64,000 nt of DNA, from the NCBI RefSeq assembly GCF_004310865.1, contig NZ_SIXI01000002.1:496001-560000 (forward strand). The letters run 5' to 3'. Positions 32,729 to 41,285 of this stretch are shown piece after piece (the first letter of the stretch is position 1; each line of letters begins with the position of its first letter). This DNA comes from Aquabacterium lacunae. Lineage in GTDB: Bacteria; Pseudomonadota; Gammaproteobacteria; Burkholderiales; Burkholderiaceae_C. The position numbers were made by a program, and so were the translations under genes. The notes under the pieces were generated by a model that was not told the DNA's origin, did not search any database, and saw only the letters and a program-made list of their open reading frames with translations.

Positions 32729-32764
32729 AAAAGCCCACGGCACTGGAAGGCAACCGTGGGCTTT
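32729..32764 (-). terminator. Intrinsic terminator after livF
   Basis: Stem AAAGCCCACGG/CCGTGGGCTTT with a 13-base loop, followed on the minus strand by TTC; the A and T runs at both sides could make it work in both directions. It lies 31 bp after livF and before the FadB-like gene. Confidence 0.85.
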
Positions 32765-32795
32765 AATGAGGTCGGATGAATGTTGACAAGGGGGC

Positions 32796-33494
32796 TCAGA
32801 CTTCGAGCCATTCCTTGCGAACCATCTCGTCGGCACGGAGTTCGTCGGGCGTGCCTTCGAACACCACTTCGCCGTGGCCCATCACATAGCAACGCTGGGA
32901 AATGTCGAGGGCAATGGTGAGCTTCTGCTCGACCAGCAGCACGCCCAGACCGCGTTTTTTCAGCTCCTTGAGGTACTCGCCCACCAGTTCCACGATCTTG
33001 GGGGCGAGGCCTTCGGTGGGCTCGTCGATCATGATCAGGTCGGGGTCGCCCATCAGGGTACGGCACAGGGTCAGCATCTGCTGTTCACCGCCCGAGAGCA
33101 CGCCGGCCTCGGTGTGCTGGCGCTCTTTCAGGCGGGGGAACATGCCGTACATGTCGTCCAGGCACCAGCGGTTGGCCTTCTTGCGGCCGCTCTGCACGCC
33201 CAGCAGCAGGTTCTGCTCCACCGTGAGCTTGGGGAAGATGTCGCGGCTTTCGGGCACGTAGCCGATGCCCTGGCGCGCGATGTCGAAGGTCTTCTGGCCC
33301 AGCACGTTCTGGTCGCGCCAGTGCACATGGCCCGAACCTTCGACCAGGCCCATGATGGTCTTGACCAGGGTGGATCGGCCCGAGCCGTTTCGGCCCAGCA
33401 AGGCCACGATCTCGCCCGGGTTCACCTGCATGTTCACGCCGTGCAGGATGTGGCTCTTGCCGTAGAAGGCATGGAGGTTGACAACTTTCAGCAT
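32796..33494 (-). CDS. livF: Branched-chain amino acid ABC transporter ATP-binding protein LivF
   Basis: A 232-residue ABC ATPase of the HAAT family. Walker A is G-R-N-G-S-G-R-S at about residues 34-41; note the usual lysine before Ser/Thr is replaced: the sequence reads G-S-G-R-S-T, with Arg at the Walker A lysine position. The signature is L-S-G-G-E-Q-Q-M and Walker B L-I-M-I-D-E-P-T-E-G-L-A. It follows livG with a 2-bp gap and ends the livKHMGF operon before a strong terminator. It energises uptake of branched-chain amino acids or related carboxylates. Confidence 0.93.
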   Translation of the reverse strand: MLKVVNLHAFYGKSHILHGVNMQVNPGEIVALLGRNGSGRSTLVKTIMGLVEGSGHVHWRDQNVLGQKTFDIARQGIGYVPESRDIFPKLTVEQNLLLGVQSGRKKANRWCLDDMYGMFPRLKERQHTEAGVLSGGEQQMLTLCRTLMGDPDLIMIDEPTEGLAPKIVELVGEYLKELKKRGLGVLLVEQKLTIALDISQRCYVMGHGEVVFEGTPDELRADEMVRKEWLEV

Positions 33495-33496
33495 GC

Positions 33497-34297
33497 TCAG
33501 GCTCCGTGGTGCGCGGCTTCTGCGGCCTGGTTTTCGGCCAGGGTGGAGCCCAGGTAGGCCTCTTTGACGCGCTCGTTCGAGCGCACCTTGTCAGGCGTGT
33601 CGAAGGCGATCACCTCGCCATACACCAGCACGGCGATGCGGTCGGCCAGGCCGAACACCACCCCCATGTCGTGCTCCACGGTCAGCAGGGTCTTGCCTTC
33701 GGTCACTTCACGGATCATCTGCACGAAGTTGGCCGTTTCGGATTTGCTCATGCCCGCGGTGGGCTCGTCGAGCAGGATGACGTTGCCGCCGCCGGCGATG
33801 GTCACGCCCACTTCCACGGCGCGCTGTTCGGCATAGGTCAGCAGCGAGACGGGCGTGTCGCGCTTGCGGCGCAGGCGGATCATGTCCAGCACCTGCTCGG
33901 TACGGGCGTTCACCTCTTTCAGGTCGGTCAGGAAACGCCAGAAGGCGTATCGCTCACCCATGGACCACAGCACGCCACAGCGGATGTTCTCGAACACGCT
34001 CAGGCGCGGGAACAGGTTGGACACCTGGAAGCTGCGGGCCAGGCCGCGGCGGTTGATGTCATACGGCCTGTGGCCGTGGATGGGCTGCCCATTGAGCAGG
34101 ATCTGCCCGCTGGTGGGCGCCATGCGGCCGCTGATCAGGTTGAACAGCGTGGACTTGCCCGCGCCGTTGGGGCCGATCAGGGCCACACGTTCGCCCTGGC
34201 GAACCGCCAGTTCGGCGCCTCGGATGATCTCGGTCTTGCCGAACGATTTGCGGACCTGGCGCAGTTCAAGGGCCAGGGCTTGTTGGGTTGCACTCAT
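33497..34297 (-). CDS. livG: Branched-chain amino acid ABC transporter ATP-binding protein LivG
   Basis: A 266-residue ABC ATPase, partner of LivF. Walker A G-P-N-G-A-G-K-S-T is near residues 42-50, the family motif N-R-R-G-L-A-R-S-F-Q-V-S-N-L-F follows, and L-L-D-E-P-T-A-G-M-S is Walker B. The ABC signature L-S-G-G-Q is replaced by L-L-T-Y-A-E-Q, a degenerate form also seen in other Liv homologues. The ATG at 34297 is preceded by AGGAG at a good distance and is preferred over a GTG that overlaps livM. Together with LivH, LivM and the binding protein it makes a complete importer. Confidence 0.93.
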   Translation of the reverse strand: MSATQQALALELRQVRKSFGKTEIIRGAELAVRQGERVALIGPNGAGKSTLFNLISGRMAPTSGQILLNGQPIHGHRPYDINRRGLARSFQVSNLFPRLSVFENIRCGVLWSMGERYAFWRFLTDLKEVNARTEQVLDMIRLRRKRDTPVSLLTYAEQRAVEVGVTIAGGGNVILLDEPTAGMSKSETANFVQMIREVTEGKTLLTVEHDMGVVFGLADRIAVLVYGEVIAFDTPDKVRSNERVKEAYLGSTLAENQAAEAAHHGA

Positions 34298-34317
34298 GGT
34301 GTCGACTCCTGGCGGTT

Positions 34318-35610
34318 TCACAGGCCGGCGCGGCGCGCCACCTCGGCTTCAATCTGTTCCTGGATGTGGCCCCAGCGCGCAGAAAACACGCGGCCAAACC
34401 CCACCAGGATGCCAGTGCCCACCACCGCGATGGCCAACGCAGCCAGCCAGGTGCCGGTGTGATCGACGTTCAGCATCTGCCCCATGAACTTCATCTCGGG
34501 GCCCATGCCCAGGTCAAGCTTGATGTGATAGACCATCTCGATCAGGGCGCCCAAGCCCACCAGCAGCACCCCGGCACCGGTCAGCAGCCCCAGGTACAAC
34601 CAGCGCAGCCGGCCCCAGAAGCCAAAACTGGCCACCCGCAGGTTCATCATGATCAGGCTGGAAATGCCGCCCGGGGCGTACATCACCATCAGCAGGAAGA
34701 CCAGGCCCAGGTACAGCAGCCAGGCCTTGGTCAGCTCGGACAGCAGCACTTGCGCCACCACCATCAGCACACCACCGATGATGGGGCCGAAGAAGAACAG
34801 CGCCCCACCCAGGAAAGTGAACAGCAGCATGGCGCCCGAGGCATGGGCCCCCACCACTTCGGCGGTGACACGCTCGATGTTCAGGGCGCCCAGGCCGCCC
34901 GAGATGCCGGCAAAAAAGCCCGCGATCATGAACGCGATGTAGCGGATGCGCTGAGCGTCGTAGCCGATGAACTCGACCCGCTCGGGGTTGTCACGCACCG
35001 CGTTGAGCATGCGGCCCAGCGGCGTCTGCGTGAAGGCGAACATCAGGGCCGTGCACACGAAACAGTACAGCGCCACCAGGTAGTACACCTGAATCTGCGG
35101 GCCGAAGCTGATGCCCAGCACGGGCTCACCCACCACACGGTTGGCCGCGATGCCGCCTTCACCACCGAAGAACTCCGGCAGCATCAGCGACATGTTGAAC
35201 ACCAGCTCGCCCACGCCCAGCGTGATCATGGCGAAGATGGTGCCGGCCTTCTTGGTGGTGACCGAGCCCAGGATGGCCGCAACCACCAGACCACCCAGCC
35301 CGCCCACCACCGGCACCAGGCTGACGGGAATGCCCAGCGTGCCCTGCCCGGCCATGTTCAGGGCATGGATGGCTGCAAAGCCCCCCAGGCCTGAATACAC
35401 GGCATGACCGAAGCTGAGCATGCCGCCCTGCCCCAGCAGCATGTTGTAGGACAGGCAGGCGATGATGGCGATGCCCATCTGCGTGAGCACGGTGGTGGCC
35501 AGGCCGCTGGTGAACAGCAGCGGGGCCACGATGAGGATCAGAGCGAACAGGCTCCAGACCACCCAGCGCCCGACGTTGACGGGCTTGAAACGGTAAACCT
35601 TCTCGGACAT
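34318..35610 (-). CDS. livM: Branched-chain amino acid ABC transporter permease LivM
   Basis: A 430-residue inner-membrane permease with about ten predicted spans. The HAAT signature L-S-Y-N-M-L-L-G-Q-G-G-M-L-S-F-G-H-A is at about residues 52-69, and the EAA-like loop G-G-L-G-A-L-N-I-E and G-T-L-x-G-x-x-x-G-A (here G-G-A-L-F-F-F-G-P-I-I-G-G) follows. The last 60-70 residues form an extra span and a tail ending R-A-G-L that is longer than in many homologues. It lies 7 bp after livH and 20 bp before livG. Confidence 0.93.
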   Translation of the reverse strand: MSEKVYRFKPVNVGRWVVWSLFALILIVAPLLFTSGLATTVLTQMGIAIIACLSYNMLLGQGGMLSFGHAVYSGLGGFAAIHALNMAGQGTLGIPVSLVPVVGGLGGLVVAAILGSVTTKKAGTIFAMITLGVGELVFNMSLMLPEFFGGEGGIAANRVVGEPVLGISFGPQIQVYYLVALYCFVCTALMFAFTQTPLGRMLNAVRDNPERVEFIGYDAQRIRYIAFMIAGFFAGISGGLGALNIERVTAEVVGAHASGAMLLFTFLGGALFFFGPIIGGVLMVVAQVLLSELTKAWLLYLGLVFLLMVMYAPGGISSLIMMNLRVASFGFWGRLRWLYLGLLTGAGVLLVGLGALIEMVYHIKLDLGMGPEMKFMGQMLNVDHTGTWLAALAIAVVGTGILVGFGRVFSARWGHIQEQIEAEVARRAGL

Positions 35611-35617
35611 GGCGTTC

Positions 35618-36640
35618 TCACTCTTCCCGGGTGCCCAGCAGGCCCTTGGGACGGAAGATCAGGGTCAGGACCAGCAGCAGATAGGGCAGGATGGGCGCCA
35701 TCTGCGACACGGTGATGCGCAGGAAGGGGTAGGACCAGTGGTCGAAGTTGACCTGATGGCCCATGTTCTGCATCACGGAGGCCACCGACACGTCGATGGT
35801 CACGGCAAAGGTCTGGATGAGGCCGATCAGCACCGAAGCGATGAACGCCCCGGCCAGGGAGCCCATGCCCCCCACCACCACCACCACGAAGATGATGGCG
35901 CCCACCGAAGCGGCCATGTTGGGCTCGGTGACGAAGGCATTGCCACCGATCACGCCAGCCAGACCGGCCAGGGCGCAGCCCCCACCGAACACACCCATCA
36001 TGACGCGGGGCACGTTGTGACCCAGCGCCTGTGCCATGTCGGGGTGTGTGAGCGCAGCCTGAATGATCAGGCCCACACGGGTGCGGGTGAGCAGCAGCCA
36101 CAGCGAGGTCAGCATGGCCAGCGCCACACCAGCCATGAAGCCGCGGTACATGGGGAACTGCGTGCAGTTGTTGCCCGCGGCGTTGCACAGCTCGGGGCTG
36201 CCAGCGCCCCACAGCAGGCTCACACCTTCGCCTTGCAACTTGGCCACCGTGAACATCGGGCCCTGCAGGGCTTCGGGCACACGGTAATCGACGTTGGCCG
36301 GCCCGAACATCAGGCGCACCACTTCGAGCACCAAGTACGACAAACCGAAGGTGATCAGGAGTTCGGGCACGTGGCCGTACTGGTGCACCTTGCGCAATGA
36401 GAAGCGCTCGAAAGCGGCCCCCAGAGCGCCCACCAGCAAAGGCGCCAGCACCAAGGCCGCCCAGAAGCCGACCTTGTCGGCCAGCACGTAGGCGGCGTAG
36501 GCACCGATCATGTAGAAACTGGCGTGCGCGAAATTGAGCACGCCCATCATGCTGAAGATGAGCGTCAGACCGGCGCTCAGCATGAACAGCAGCAAGCCAT
36601 AACTCAGGCCGCTGAGGAAGAAGACGACAAAGGTTTCCAT
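35618..36640 (-). CDS. livH: Branched-chain amino acid ABC transporter permease LivH
   Basis: A 340-residue inner-membrane permease. It begins M-E-T-F-V-V-F-F-L-S-G-L-S-Y-G-L-L-L-F and carries the LivH motif M-M-G-V-L-N-F-A-H-A-S-F-Y-M-I-G at about residues 33-48 and G-G-M-G-S-L-A-G-A-F-I near the C-terminus, which contacts the ATPases. A cysteine pair in a periplasmic loop (L-C-N-A-A-G-N-N-C) is unusual and could form a disulfide. The Met at 36640 is preferred over a start 51 bp upstream that would add a non-conserved Arg/Gly-rich leader. The gap to the binding-protein gene is 156 bp without a clear terminator. Confidence 0.93.
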   Translation of the reverse strand: METFVVFFLSGLSYGLLLFMLSAGLTLIFSMMGVLNFAHASFYMIGAYAAYVLADKVGFWAALVLAPLLVGALGAAFERFSLRKVHQYGHVPELLITFGLSYLVLEVVRLMFGPANVDYRVPEALQGPMFTVAKLQGEGVSLLWGAGSPELCNAAGNNCTQFPMYRGFMAGVALAMLTSLWLLLTRTRVGLIIQAALTHPDMAQALGHNVPRVMMGVFGGGCALAGLAGVIGGNAFVTEPNMAASVGAIIFVVVVVGGMGSLAGAFIASVLIGLIQTFAVTIDVSVASVMQNMGHQVNFDHWSYPFLRITVSQMAPILPYLLLVLTLIFRPKGLLGTREE

Positions 36641-36796
36641 GCATTGCGGGCGGCCTGCGCCACCCCCTGAGGGTCGAACGCCCGGCCGCATCGTGGGCGA
36701 CCGGGTCGGCGCAAGGGCTCAGGTCGAGCGGCCGCTGCGCCGGACGGCAGACACGCCACATGCGGGATCGACCGCATGCAGCGCATCAACGAAGCA

Positions 36797-38029
36797 TCAG
36801 GGACGCTTCATCTGGCACGAGGTGGGCGTGCTGGCCACGTAGGCGTCAAAAGCCTGCACTGGCGCGAAGGTCATGCCCGTGCCTTCCACGTTGTACGTGT
36901 TCTTGGCATCGACCTTCTGCCACTTGGTGATGAACACCGGTTGCTGCATCTGGTGGTCACCCTTGCGCATCTCGACTTCGCCATTGAAGCTCTTGAACTT
37001 CATGCCTTCCATCATGGGCGCCACCTTCACGGGGTCGGTGCTCTTGGCCTTGGCCATGCCTTCAGACAGCATGGCCAGCGCGTGGTAGGTGGCGGCCGAG
37101 TAGTAGTCGTCGTTGAACTTCTTCTTGAACTCGGACACCAGCTGCGAGTTCAGGCCACCCAGGTTGTAGTGGCCATAACCCACCTGGAACACACGGCCGT
37201 CGGCCGCGGTGCCCAGCGCTGTTGGCGTGCCGCCGAAGTTGGCGTAGTAGGTGTAGAACTTGGTGGTCAGGCCGGCGTCGTTCGCGGCCTTGACCAGCAG
37301 CGCCAGGTCAGAACCCCAGTTGCCGGTGATCACGGTGTCAGCGCCCGATGCCTTGATCTTGGCCACATAGGGCGTGAAGTCACGCACCTGGGCCAGCGGG
37401 TGCAGGTCATCGCCCACGATCTGGACGTCAGGGCGCTTGCGCTGCAGGGTGCTCTTGGCGAACTTCGAGACCTGCTGGCCGTGCGCGTAGTTCTGGTTGA
37501 TCAGGTACACCTTCTTCACGTCGGGCTGGCCCTTGATGAAGGTGCTCAGCGCTTCCATCTTCATGGAGGTGTCGGCATCGAGGCGGAAGTGCCAGTAGCT
37601 GCACTTGCTGTTGGTCAGGTCAGGGTCCACCGCGGCGTAGTTGAGGTAGACGATTTCCTTGCCGGGGTTGCGCTCGTTGTGCTTGTTCACAGCATCGACC
37701 AGGGCCAGGGCGGCACCGGAACCCAGGCCTTGCGCCACGTAGCGGATGCCCTGGTCGGCGGCGGCCTTCAGGGCGTTGGCGGTTTCCGCGGGGCTGAGCT
37801 TGTTGTCGAAGGTGACGATCTCGAACTTGACGCCCGCGGGGTTGTTCGCGTTGAGCTTCTCGGCCACGAACTGGAAGCTCTTGACCTGGTTCTGGCCGAC
37901 ACTGGCCATCAGGCCGGACAGCGGATCGATCCAGCCGATCTTGACGGTCTCGCCCTTCTGAGCGAAGGCCGCGGCGGAAGTCAGGGAAGCAGCGACCAGG
38001 ACAGCCAGGGAACGACGGGTAAAGGTCAT
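36797..38029 (-). CDS. livK: Branched-chain amino acid ABC transporter substrate-binding protein
   Basis: A 410-residue periplasmic binding protein, first gene of the importer operon. The signal peptide M-T-F-T-R-R-S-L-A-V-L-V-A-A-S-L-T-S-A-A ends before Q-K-G-E-T-V-K-I-G-W; the mature part has the two-lobe type-1 fold, with I-D-P-L-S-G-L-M-A-S-V-G and T-G-N-W-G-S-D. The ATG at 38029 has GGAG upstream at a normal distance; a longer frame is rejected. Because adjacent genes act on acyl-CoA, the cargo might be an aromatic or aliphatic acid and not necessarily leucine. Confidence 0.9.
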   Translation of the reverse strand: MTFTRRSLAVLVAASLTSAAAFAQKGETVKIGWIDPLSGLMASVGQNQVKSFQFVAEKLNANNPAGVKFEIVTFDNKLSPAETANALKAAADQGIRYVAQGLGSGAALALVDAVNKHNERNPGKEIVYLNYAAVDPDLTNSKCSYWHFRLDADTSMKMEALSTFIKGQPDVKKVYLINQNYAHGQQVSKFAKSTLQRKRPDVQIVGDDLHPLAQVRDFTPYVAKIKASGADTVITGNWGSDLALLVKAANDAGLTTKFYTYYANFGGTPTALGTAADGRVFQVGYGHYNLGGLNSQLVSEFKKKFNDDYYSAATYHALAMLSEGMAKAKSTDPVKVAPMMEGMKFKSFNGEVEMRKGDHQMQQPVFITKWQKVDAKNTYNVEGTGMTFAPVQAFDAYVASTPTSCQMKRP

Positions 38030-38054
38030 GTTTTTTCTCCTCGAAAAAGCAGTC

Positions 38055-38091
38055 GTGACAGTCACAGATTACCCCCCACATTCAAGGGGGG
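38055..38091. promoter_or_regulatory. Palindrome and GC hairpin upstream of livK
   Basis: An 11-bp palindrome GTGAC-A-GTCAC (38055-38065) lies 25 bp before the livK start, followed by an inverted repeat of six C and six G around ACATTCAA (38072-38091). These are possible operator and leader-hairpin elements. No -35/-10 pair was convincing. Confidence 0.35.
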
Positions 38092-38165
38092 CACTTCGGG
38101 TTCACCCGAGGTCAGGGCAAACCATTGCAGCAAAAATGCAAAGGTATTTCCAGACACGGGCAGGA

Positions 38166-38197
38166 CAAAAAAAAGCACCCTGAAAAGGGTGCTTTTT
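38166..38197 (-). terminator. Intrinsic terminator after the acyl-CoA ligase
   Basis: Stem AGCACCCT/AGGGTGCT with a GAAA-type tetraloop, flanked by A and T runs of five or more on both sides. It lies just downstream of the ligase gene and upstream of livK, so it separates the two transcripts; symmetry would let it work in either direction. Confidence 0.9.
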
Positions 38198-38206
38198 GGC
38201 TCAGCA

Positions 38207-39838
38207 TCAAGCGGTGGGCAGCTTGTGATCCTTGAAGGTCTCGCGCAGCTTGAGCTTGTAGATCTTGCCGGTGGCGGTGTGCGGGATCTCGTCCACGAAC
38301 ACGACATCGTCGGGCGTCTGCCACTTGGGGATCTTGCCGTCGTAGAAGGCGATCAGCTCGGCGGCAGTCACCTCGGCACCGGGCTTCTTGACCACCACCA
38401 GCAGCGGGCGCTCGTCCCACTTGGGATGGAAGGCGGCAATGGCAGCGGCCTCATGCACGGCCGGGTGGGCCATGGCCACGTTCTCCAGGTCGATCGAGCT
38501 GATCCACTCGCCACCCGACTTGATCACGTCCTTGCTGCGGTCGGTGATCTGCATGTAGCCGTCGGGATCGATGGTGGCCACGTCGCCCGTGGGGAACCAG
38601 CCGTCGTGCAGCGGCGACTTGTCCATCTTGAAGTAGCTGCTGATGACCCAGTGGCCACGCACTTCCAGGTCGCCCGCGGCCTTGCCGTCCCAGGGCAGCA
38701 CCTTGCCGTCACCGTCGACGATGCGCATGTCGATGCCGTAGATGCCCTTGCCCTGCTTGGCCAGGATGGCTTCCTTCTGGTCCTTGGGCAGGTCGGCATG
38801 CTTGGCCTTCAGGCGGCTGAGCGTGCCCAGCGGCGACAGCTCGGTCATGCCCCAGGCATGGATCACCTCAACACCGAAGTCATCTTGCAGGGTCTTGATC
38901 ATGGCCGGCGGGCAGGCCGAACCACCGATCACGGTGCGCTTGAAGGTGCTGAATTTCAGGTTGTTCTGCTTGGCGTGGTTGATCAGGCCCAGCCAGATGG
39001 TGGGCACGCCGGCCGAGAAGGTCACCTTCTCCTGCTCGAACAGGTTGTACAGCGAGGCCCCATCCAGGTGGTGGCCCGGGAACACCAGGCGGCAACCGAT
39101 CATGGCCGAGGCGTAGGGCAGGCCCCAGGCGTTCACGTGGAACATGGGCACCACGGGCAGCACGGTGTCTTGCGAGGACACGCTCATGGCATCGGGCATG
39201 GCCGAGGCGTAGGCGTGCAGCACGGTCGAGCGGTGCGAATACACGGCGCCCTTGGGGTTGCCGGTCGTGCCCGAGGTGTAGCAGATCGAAGCGGCGGTGT
39301 TTTCGTCGAAGGTGGGCCACTGGTAATTGCCGTCTTCGGCCTCGACCAGCTCTTCGTAGCACAGCAGGTTCGGAATCGACGATTCCTTGGGCATGTGCTC
39401 GCGGCCGCACATCACCACCACGTGCTTGACGCTGGGCATCATGGGGGCGAGCTTGTCGACCAGCGGGAAGATGTTCAGGTCGACGAAGATGGCCTTGTCT
39501 TCGGCGTCGTTGACGATCCAGGCCACCTGCTGGGGGAACAGGCGGGGGTTGATGGTGTGGCAGACCATGCCCGAGCCGGACACGCCGTAGTAGGTTTCGA
39601 GGTGGCGGTAGCCGTTCCAGGCCAGGGTGCCCACGCGGTCACCCGTTTTCAGGCCCAGGCGCTCAAGGGCCTGAGCAAGCTTGCGCGAACGCTGTTCGAT
39701 GCCAGCCCAGTTGGTGCGGTGCATGTCGCCTTCGACACGCTTGGACACGATCTCGACGTCACCGTTGTGACGTGCCGCGTGCGTGAGCAGCGACGAGATC
39801 ATCAAGGGCATGTGCATCATCTGGCCCATCAGGCTCAT
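38207..39838 (-). CDS. AMP-dependent acyl-CoA ligase
   Basis: A 543-residue adenylate-forming ligase that joins a carboxylic acid to CoA. The AMP-binding motif [13 protein letters not shown] is at about residues 183-195, followed by [10 protein letters not shown], the T-E-L-S-P-L-G-T motif, G-W-F-P-T-G-D-V-A and the hinge [14 protein letters not shown]. The catalytic lysine lies near the end in G-K-I-Y-K-L. The overall sequence resembles medium-chain or 3-methylmercaptopropionate-CoA ligases (DmdB type). It is a single-gene unit ended by a strong hairpin. The likely role is entry of an acid into the neighbouring oxidation enzymes. Confidence 0.92.
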   Translation of the reverse strand: MSLMGQMMHMPLMISSLLTHAARHNGDVEIVSKRVEGDMHRTNWAGIEQRSRKLAQALERLGLKTGDRVGTLAWNGYRHLETYYGVSGSGMVCHTINPRLFPQQVAWIVNDAEDKAIFVDLNIFPLVDKLAPMMPSVKHVVVMCGREHMPKESSIPNLLCYEELVEAEDGNYQWPTFDENTAASICYTSGTTGNPKGAVYSHRSTVLHAYASAMPDAMSVSSQDTVLPVVPMFHVNAWGLPYASAMIGCRLVFPGHHLDGASLYNLFEQEKVTFSAGVPTIWLGLINHAKQNNLKFSTFKRTVIGGSACPPAMIKTLQDDFGVEVIHAWGMTELSPLGTLSRLKAKHADLPKDQKEAILAKQGKGIYGIDMRIVDGDGKVLPWDGKAAGDLEVRGHWVISSYFKMDKSPLHDGWFPTGDVATIDPDGYMQITDRSKDVIKSGGEWISSIDLENVAMAHPAVHEAAAIAAFHPKWDERPLLVVVKKPGAEVTAAELIAFYDGKIPKWQTPDDVVFVDEIPHTATGKIYKLKLRETFKDHKLPTA

Positions 39839-39968
39839 GGTTCAACTCCGTGATAACGAGTGTTCAGCAAGCGGTGCGACTCACCGCGGGAACCGAATCT
39901 GACAACATCAAATTTCAGTTACCGCTTCGATCATAGAAAGAAAACTTCGGTTCAGAAACAGCCTGCAC

Positions 39969-39985
39969 CTAGGGGTTCACCCTAG
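39969..39985. repeat. Short inverted repeat CTAGGG-N5-CCCTAG
   Basis: A perfect 6-bp inverted repeat with a five-base spacer (CTAGGG GTTCA CCCTAG), placed 5 bp after the nitroreductase stop and about 130 bp ahead of the acyl-CoA ligase. There is no T run, so a transcription-factor site is as likely as a weak terminator. No known operator was recognised. Confidence 0.5.
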
Positions 39986-39989
39986 ACCT

Positions 39990-40721
39990 TCACAAGAAGG
40001 TGGTGAAACCAGACACCGCTTCACGTTCGGTGAGCAGCGTGTTTTCGATGGCCTGCGGGTCGGCGTGCCCCAGGGCCATGCCGCAAACCATCATGTGCCG
40101 TTCAGGGTCAAGGCCCAAGAGGGGGAGCACCACGCTGTGGTAATGGTTCCACGCGGCCTGAGGGCAGGTGTCCAGGCCGCGGGCCCGGGCCGCCACCATG
40201 ACGCTCTGCAGGAACATGCCGTAGTCGAGCAGGCTGCCCCGCCCCATCACGCGCTCGATGGTGAAGACCAGGCCCACCGGCGCATCGAAAAACAGGAAGT
40301 TGCGCGCCTGCTGCATCTGCATGCCGGCCTTGTTGTCCTTGCCCAGGCCCAGCAGGCCGTACAGGTCGAGGCCCACCTTGCGGCGGCGGTCGATGTAGGG
40401 CGAAACCCACTCGCTGGGGTAGTAGTCGTACTGCTCGGTGTAGCGCTTGGTGGGGTCGCTCTGGGCGGCAGCGGCCAGCACCTGGTCGCACAGTTGCTGT
40501 CGGCGCTCGCCGGTCAGCACGTGCACGCGCCAAGGCTGGGTGTTGGTGCCCGAGGGCGCACGGGCCGCCACCGCCAAGATGGCTTCGATCTGCTCGCGTG
40601 GCACGGGTGTGGGCAGGAAGCGACGGATCGAGCGCCGCGAGGTGATGGCCGCATCCACAGCGGCCACGCTGTCAGGGGTGATGGCGTCGGGCTGGCGGGG
40701 CAGCGAGGCGGGGTGGGTCAT
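39990..40721 (-). CDS. Nitroreductase family protein
   Basis: A 243-residue FMN-dependent nitroreductase-fold enzyme. The N-terminal flavin-binding stretch reads I-T-S-R-R-S-I-R-R-F-L-P-T-P-V-P (about residues 26-41), with A-R-A-P-S-G-T-N-T-Q-P-W-R-V-H next and the C-terminal M-V-C-G-M-A-L-G-H-A-D-P. Such proteins use NAD(P)H to reduce nitro-aromatics or quinones; physiological roles vary. It precedes the acyl-CoA ligase by about 150 bp and follows the thioesterase by 33 bp on the same strand, so it may share a transcript with the latter. Confidence 0.9.
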   Translation of the reverse strand: MTHPASLPRQPDAITPDSVAAVDAAITSRRSIRRFLPTPVPREQIEAILAVAARAPSGTNTQPWRVHVLTGERRQQLCDQVLAAAAQSDPTKRYTEQYDYYPSEWVSPYIDRRRKVGLDLYGLLGLGKDNKAGMQMQQARNFLFFDAPVGLVFTIERVMGRGSLLDYGMFLQSVMVAARARGLDTCPQAAWNHYHSVVLPLLGLDPERHMMVCGMALGHADPQAIENTLLTEREAVSGFTTFL

Positions 40722-40754
40722 GGCGTTGAGCAGTTCGAGGTGCTGCCGTTGCGC

Positions 40755-41198
40755 TCAGGCGGCAGGCATCTGAAGGCGCTGCAGGGCCTTCACGAAGTCA
40801 TCGGGCAGCGCCGTGGGGCGACGGGTTTCGCGGTCCACGTACACGTGCACGAAATGCCCGCTGGCGGCCGACTGGGTCTGTCCTTCGTCGAACAGGCCGA
40901 TCTCGTAACGCACGCTGCTCTTGCCGATGTGCGCCACACGGATGCCGGCCTCGACGTTCTTGGGGAATGCCAGCGGCGCGAAGTAGTTGCAATGGGTTTC
41001 GATGACCAGCCCGATCACCGCGCCCGCGTGGATGTCCAGCACACCGGCCTCGATCAGGTAGCGGTTCACCGCGGTGTCGAAGTAGCTGTAATAGGTCACG
41101 TTGTTGACGTGGCCGTAGATGTCGTTGTCCATCCAGCGCGTGGTGATCTGGCTGTGATGGGCGTAGTCGGAACGCTGGGTGGGGGTGGGCTTGCTCAT
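40755..41198 (-). CDS. 4HBT/YbgC-type acyl-CoA thioesterase
   Basis: A 147-residue hotdog thioesterase. The catalytic motif T-R-W-M-D-N-D-I-Y-G-H-V-N-N at about residues 22-35 holds the nucleophilic Asp characteristic of 4-hydroxybenzoyl-CoA thioesterase-like enzymes, and E-T-H-C-N-Y-F-A-P-L follows. The Met at 41198 is preferred to one 39 bp upstream that would add an unrelated Arg-rich leader. It lies 87 bp after the histone-deacetylase-like gene and 33 bp before the nitroreductase. A role in releasing short acyl groups from CoA is typical; the substrate is not known. Confidence 0.88.
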   Translation of the reverse strand: MSKPTPTQRSDYAHHSQITTRWMDNDIYGHVNNVTYYSYFDTAVNRYLIEAGVLDIHAGAVIGLVIETHCNYFAPLAFPKNVEAGIRVAHIGKSSVRYEIGLFDEGQTQSAASGHFVHVYVDRETRRPTALPDDFVKALQRLQMPAA

Positions 41199-41285
41199 GC
41201 GGCGATTATTTCCAGAAATGCGTCGGGCGTGAGACACGGTTCTGCCATGCAGGCGAAGGTGATCAACGGCGAAGCGCCTGCCAGA

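Noticed and set aside
36776-39853. 1025-codon plus-strand open frame
   Set aside because: Antisense to livK and the acyl-CoA ligase, both firmly identified.
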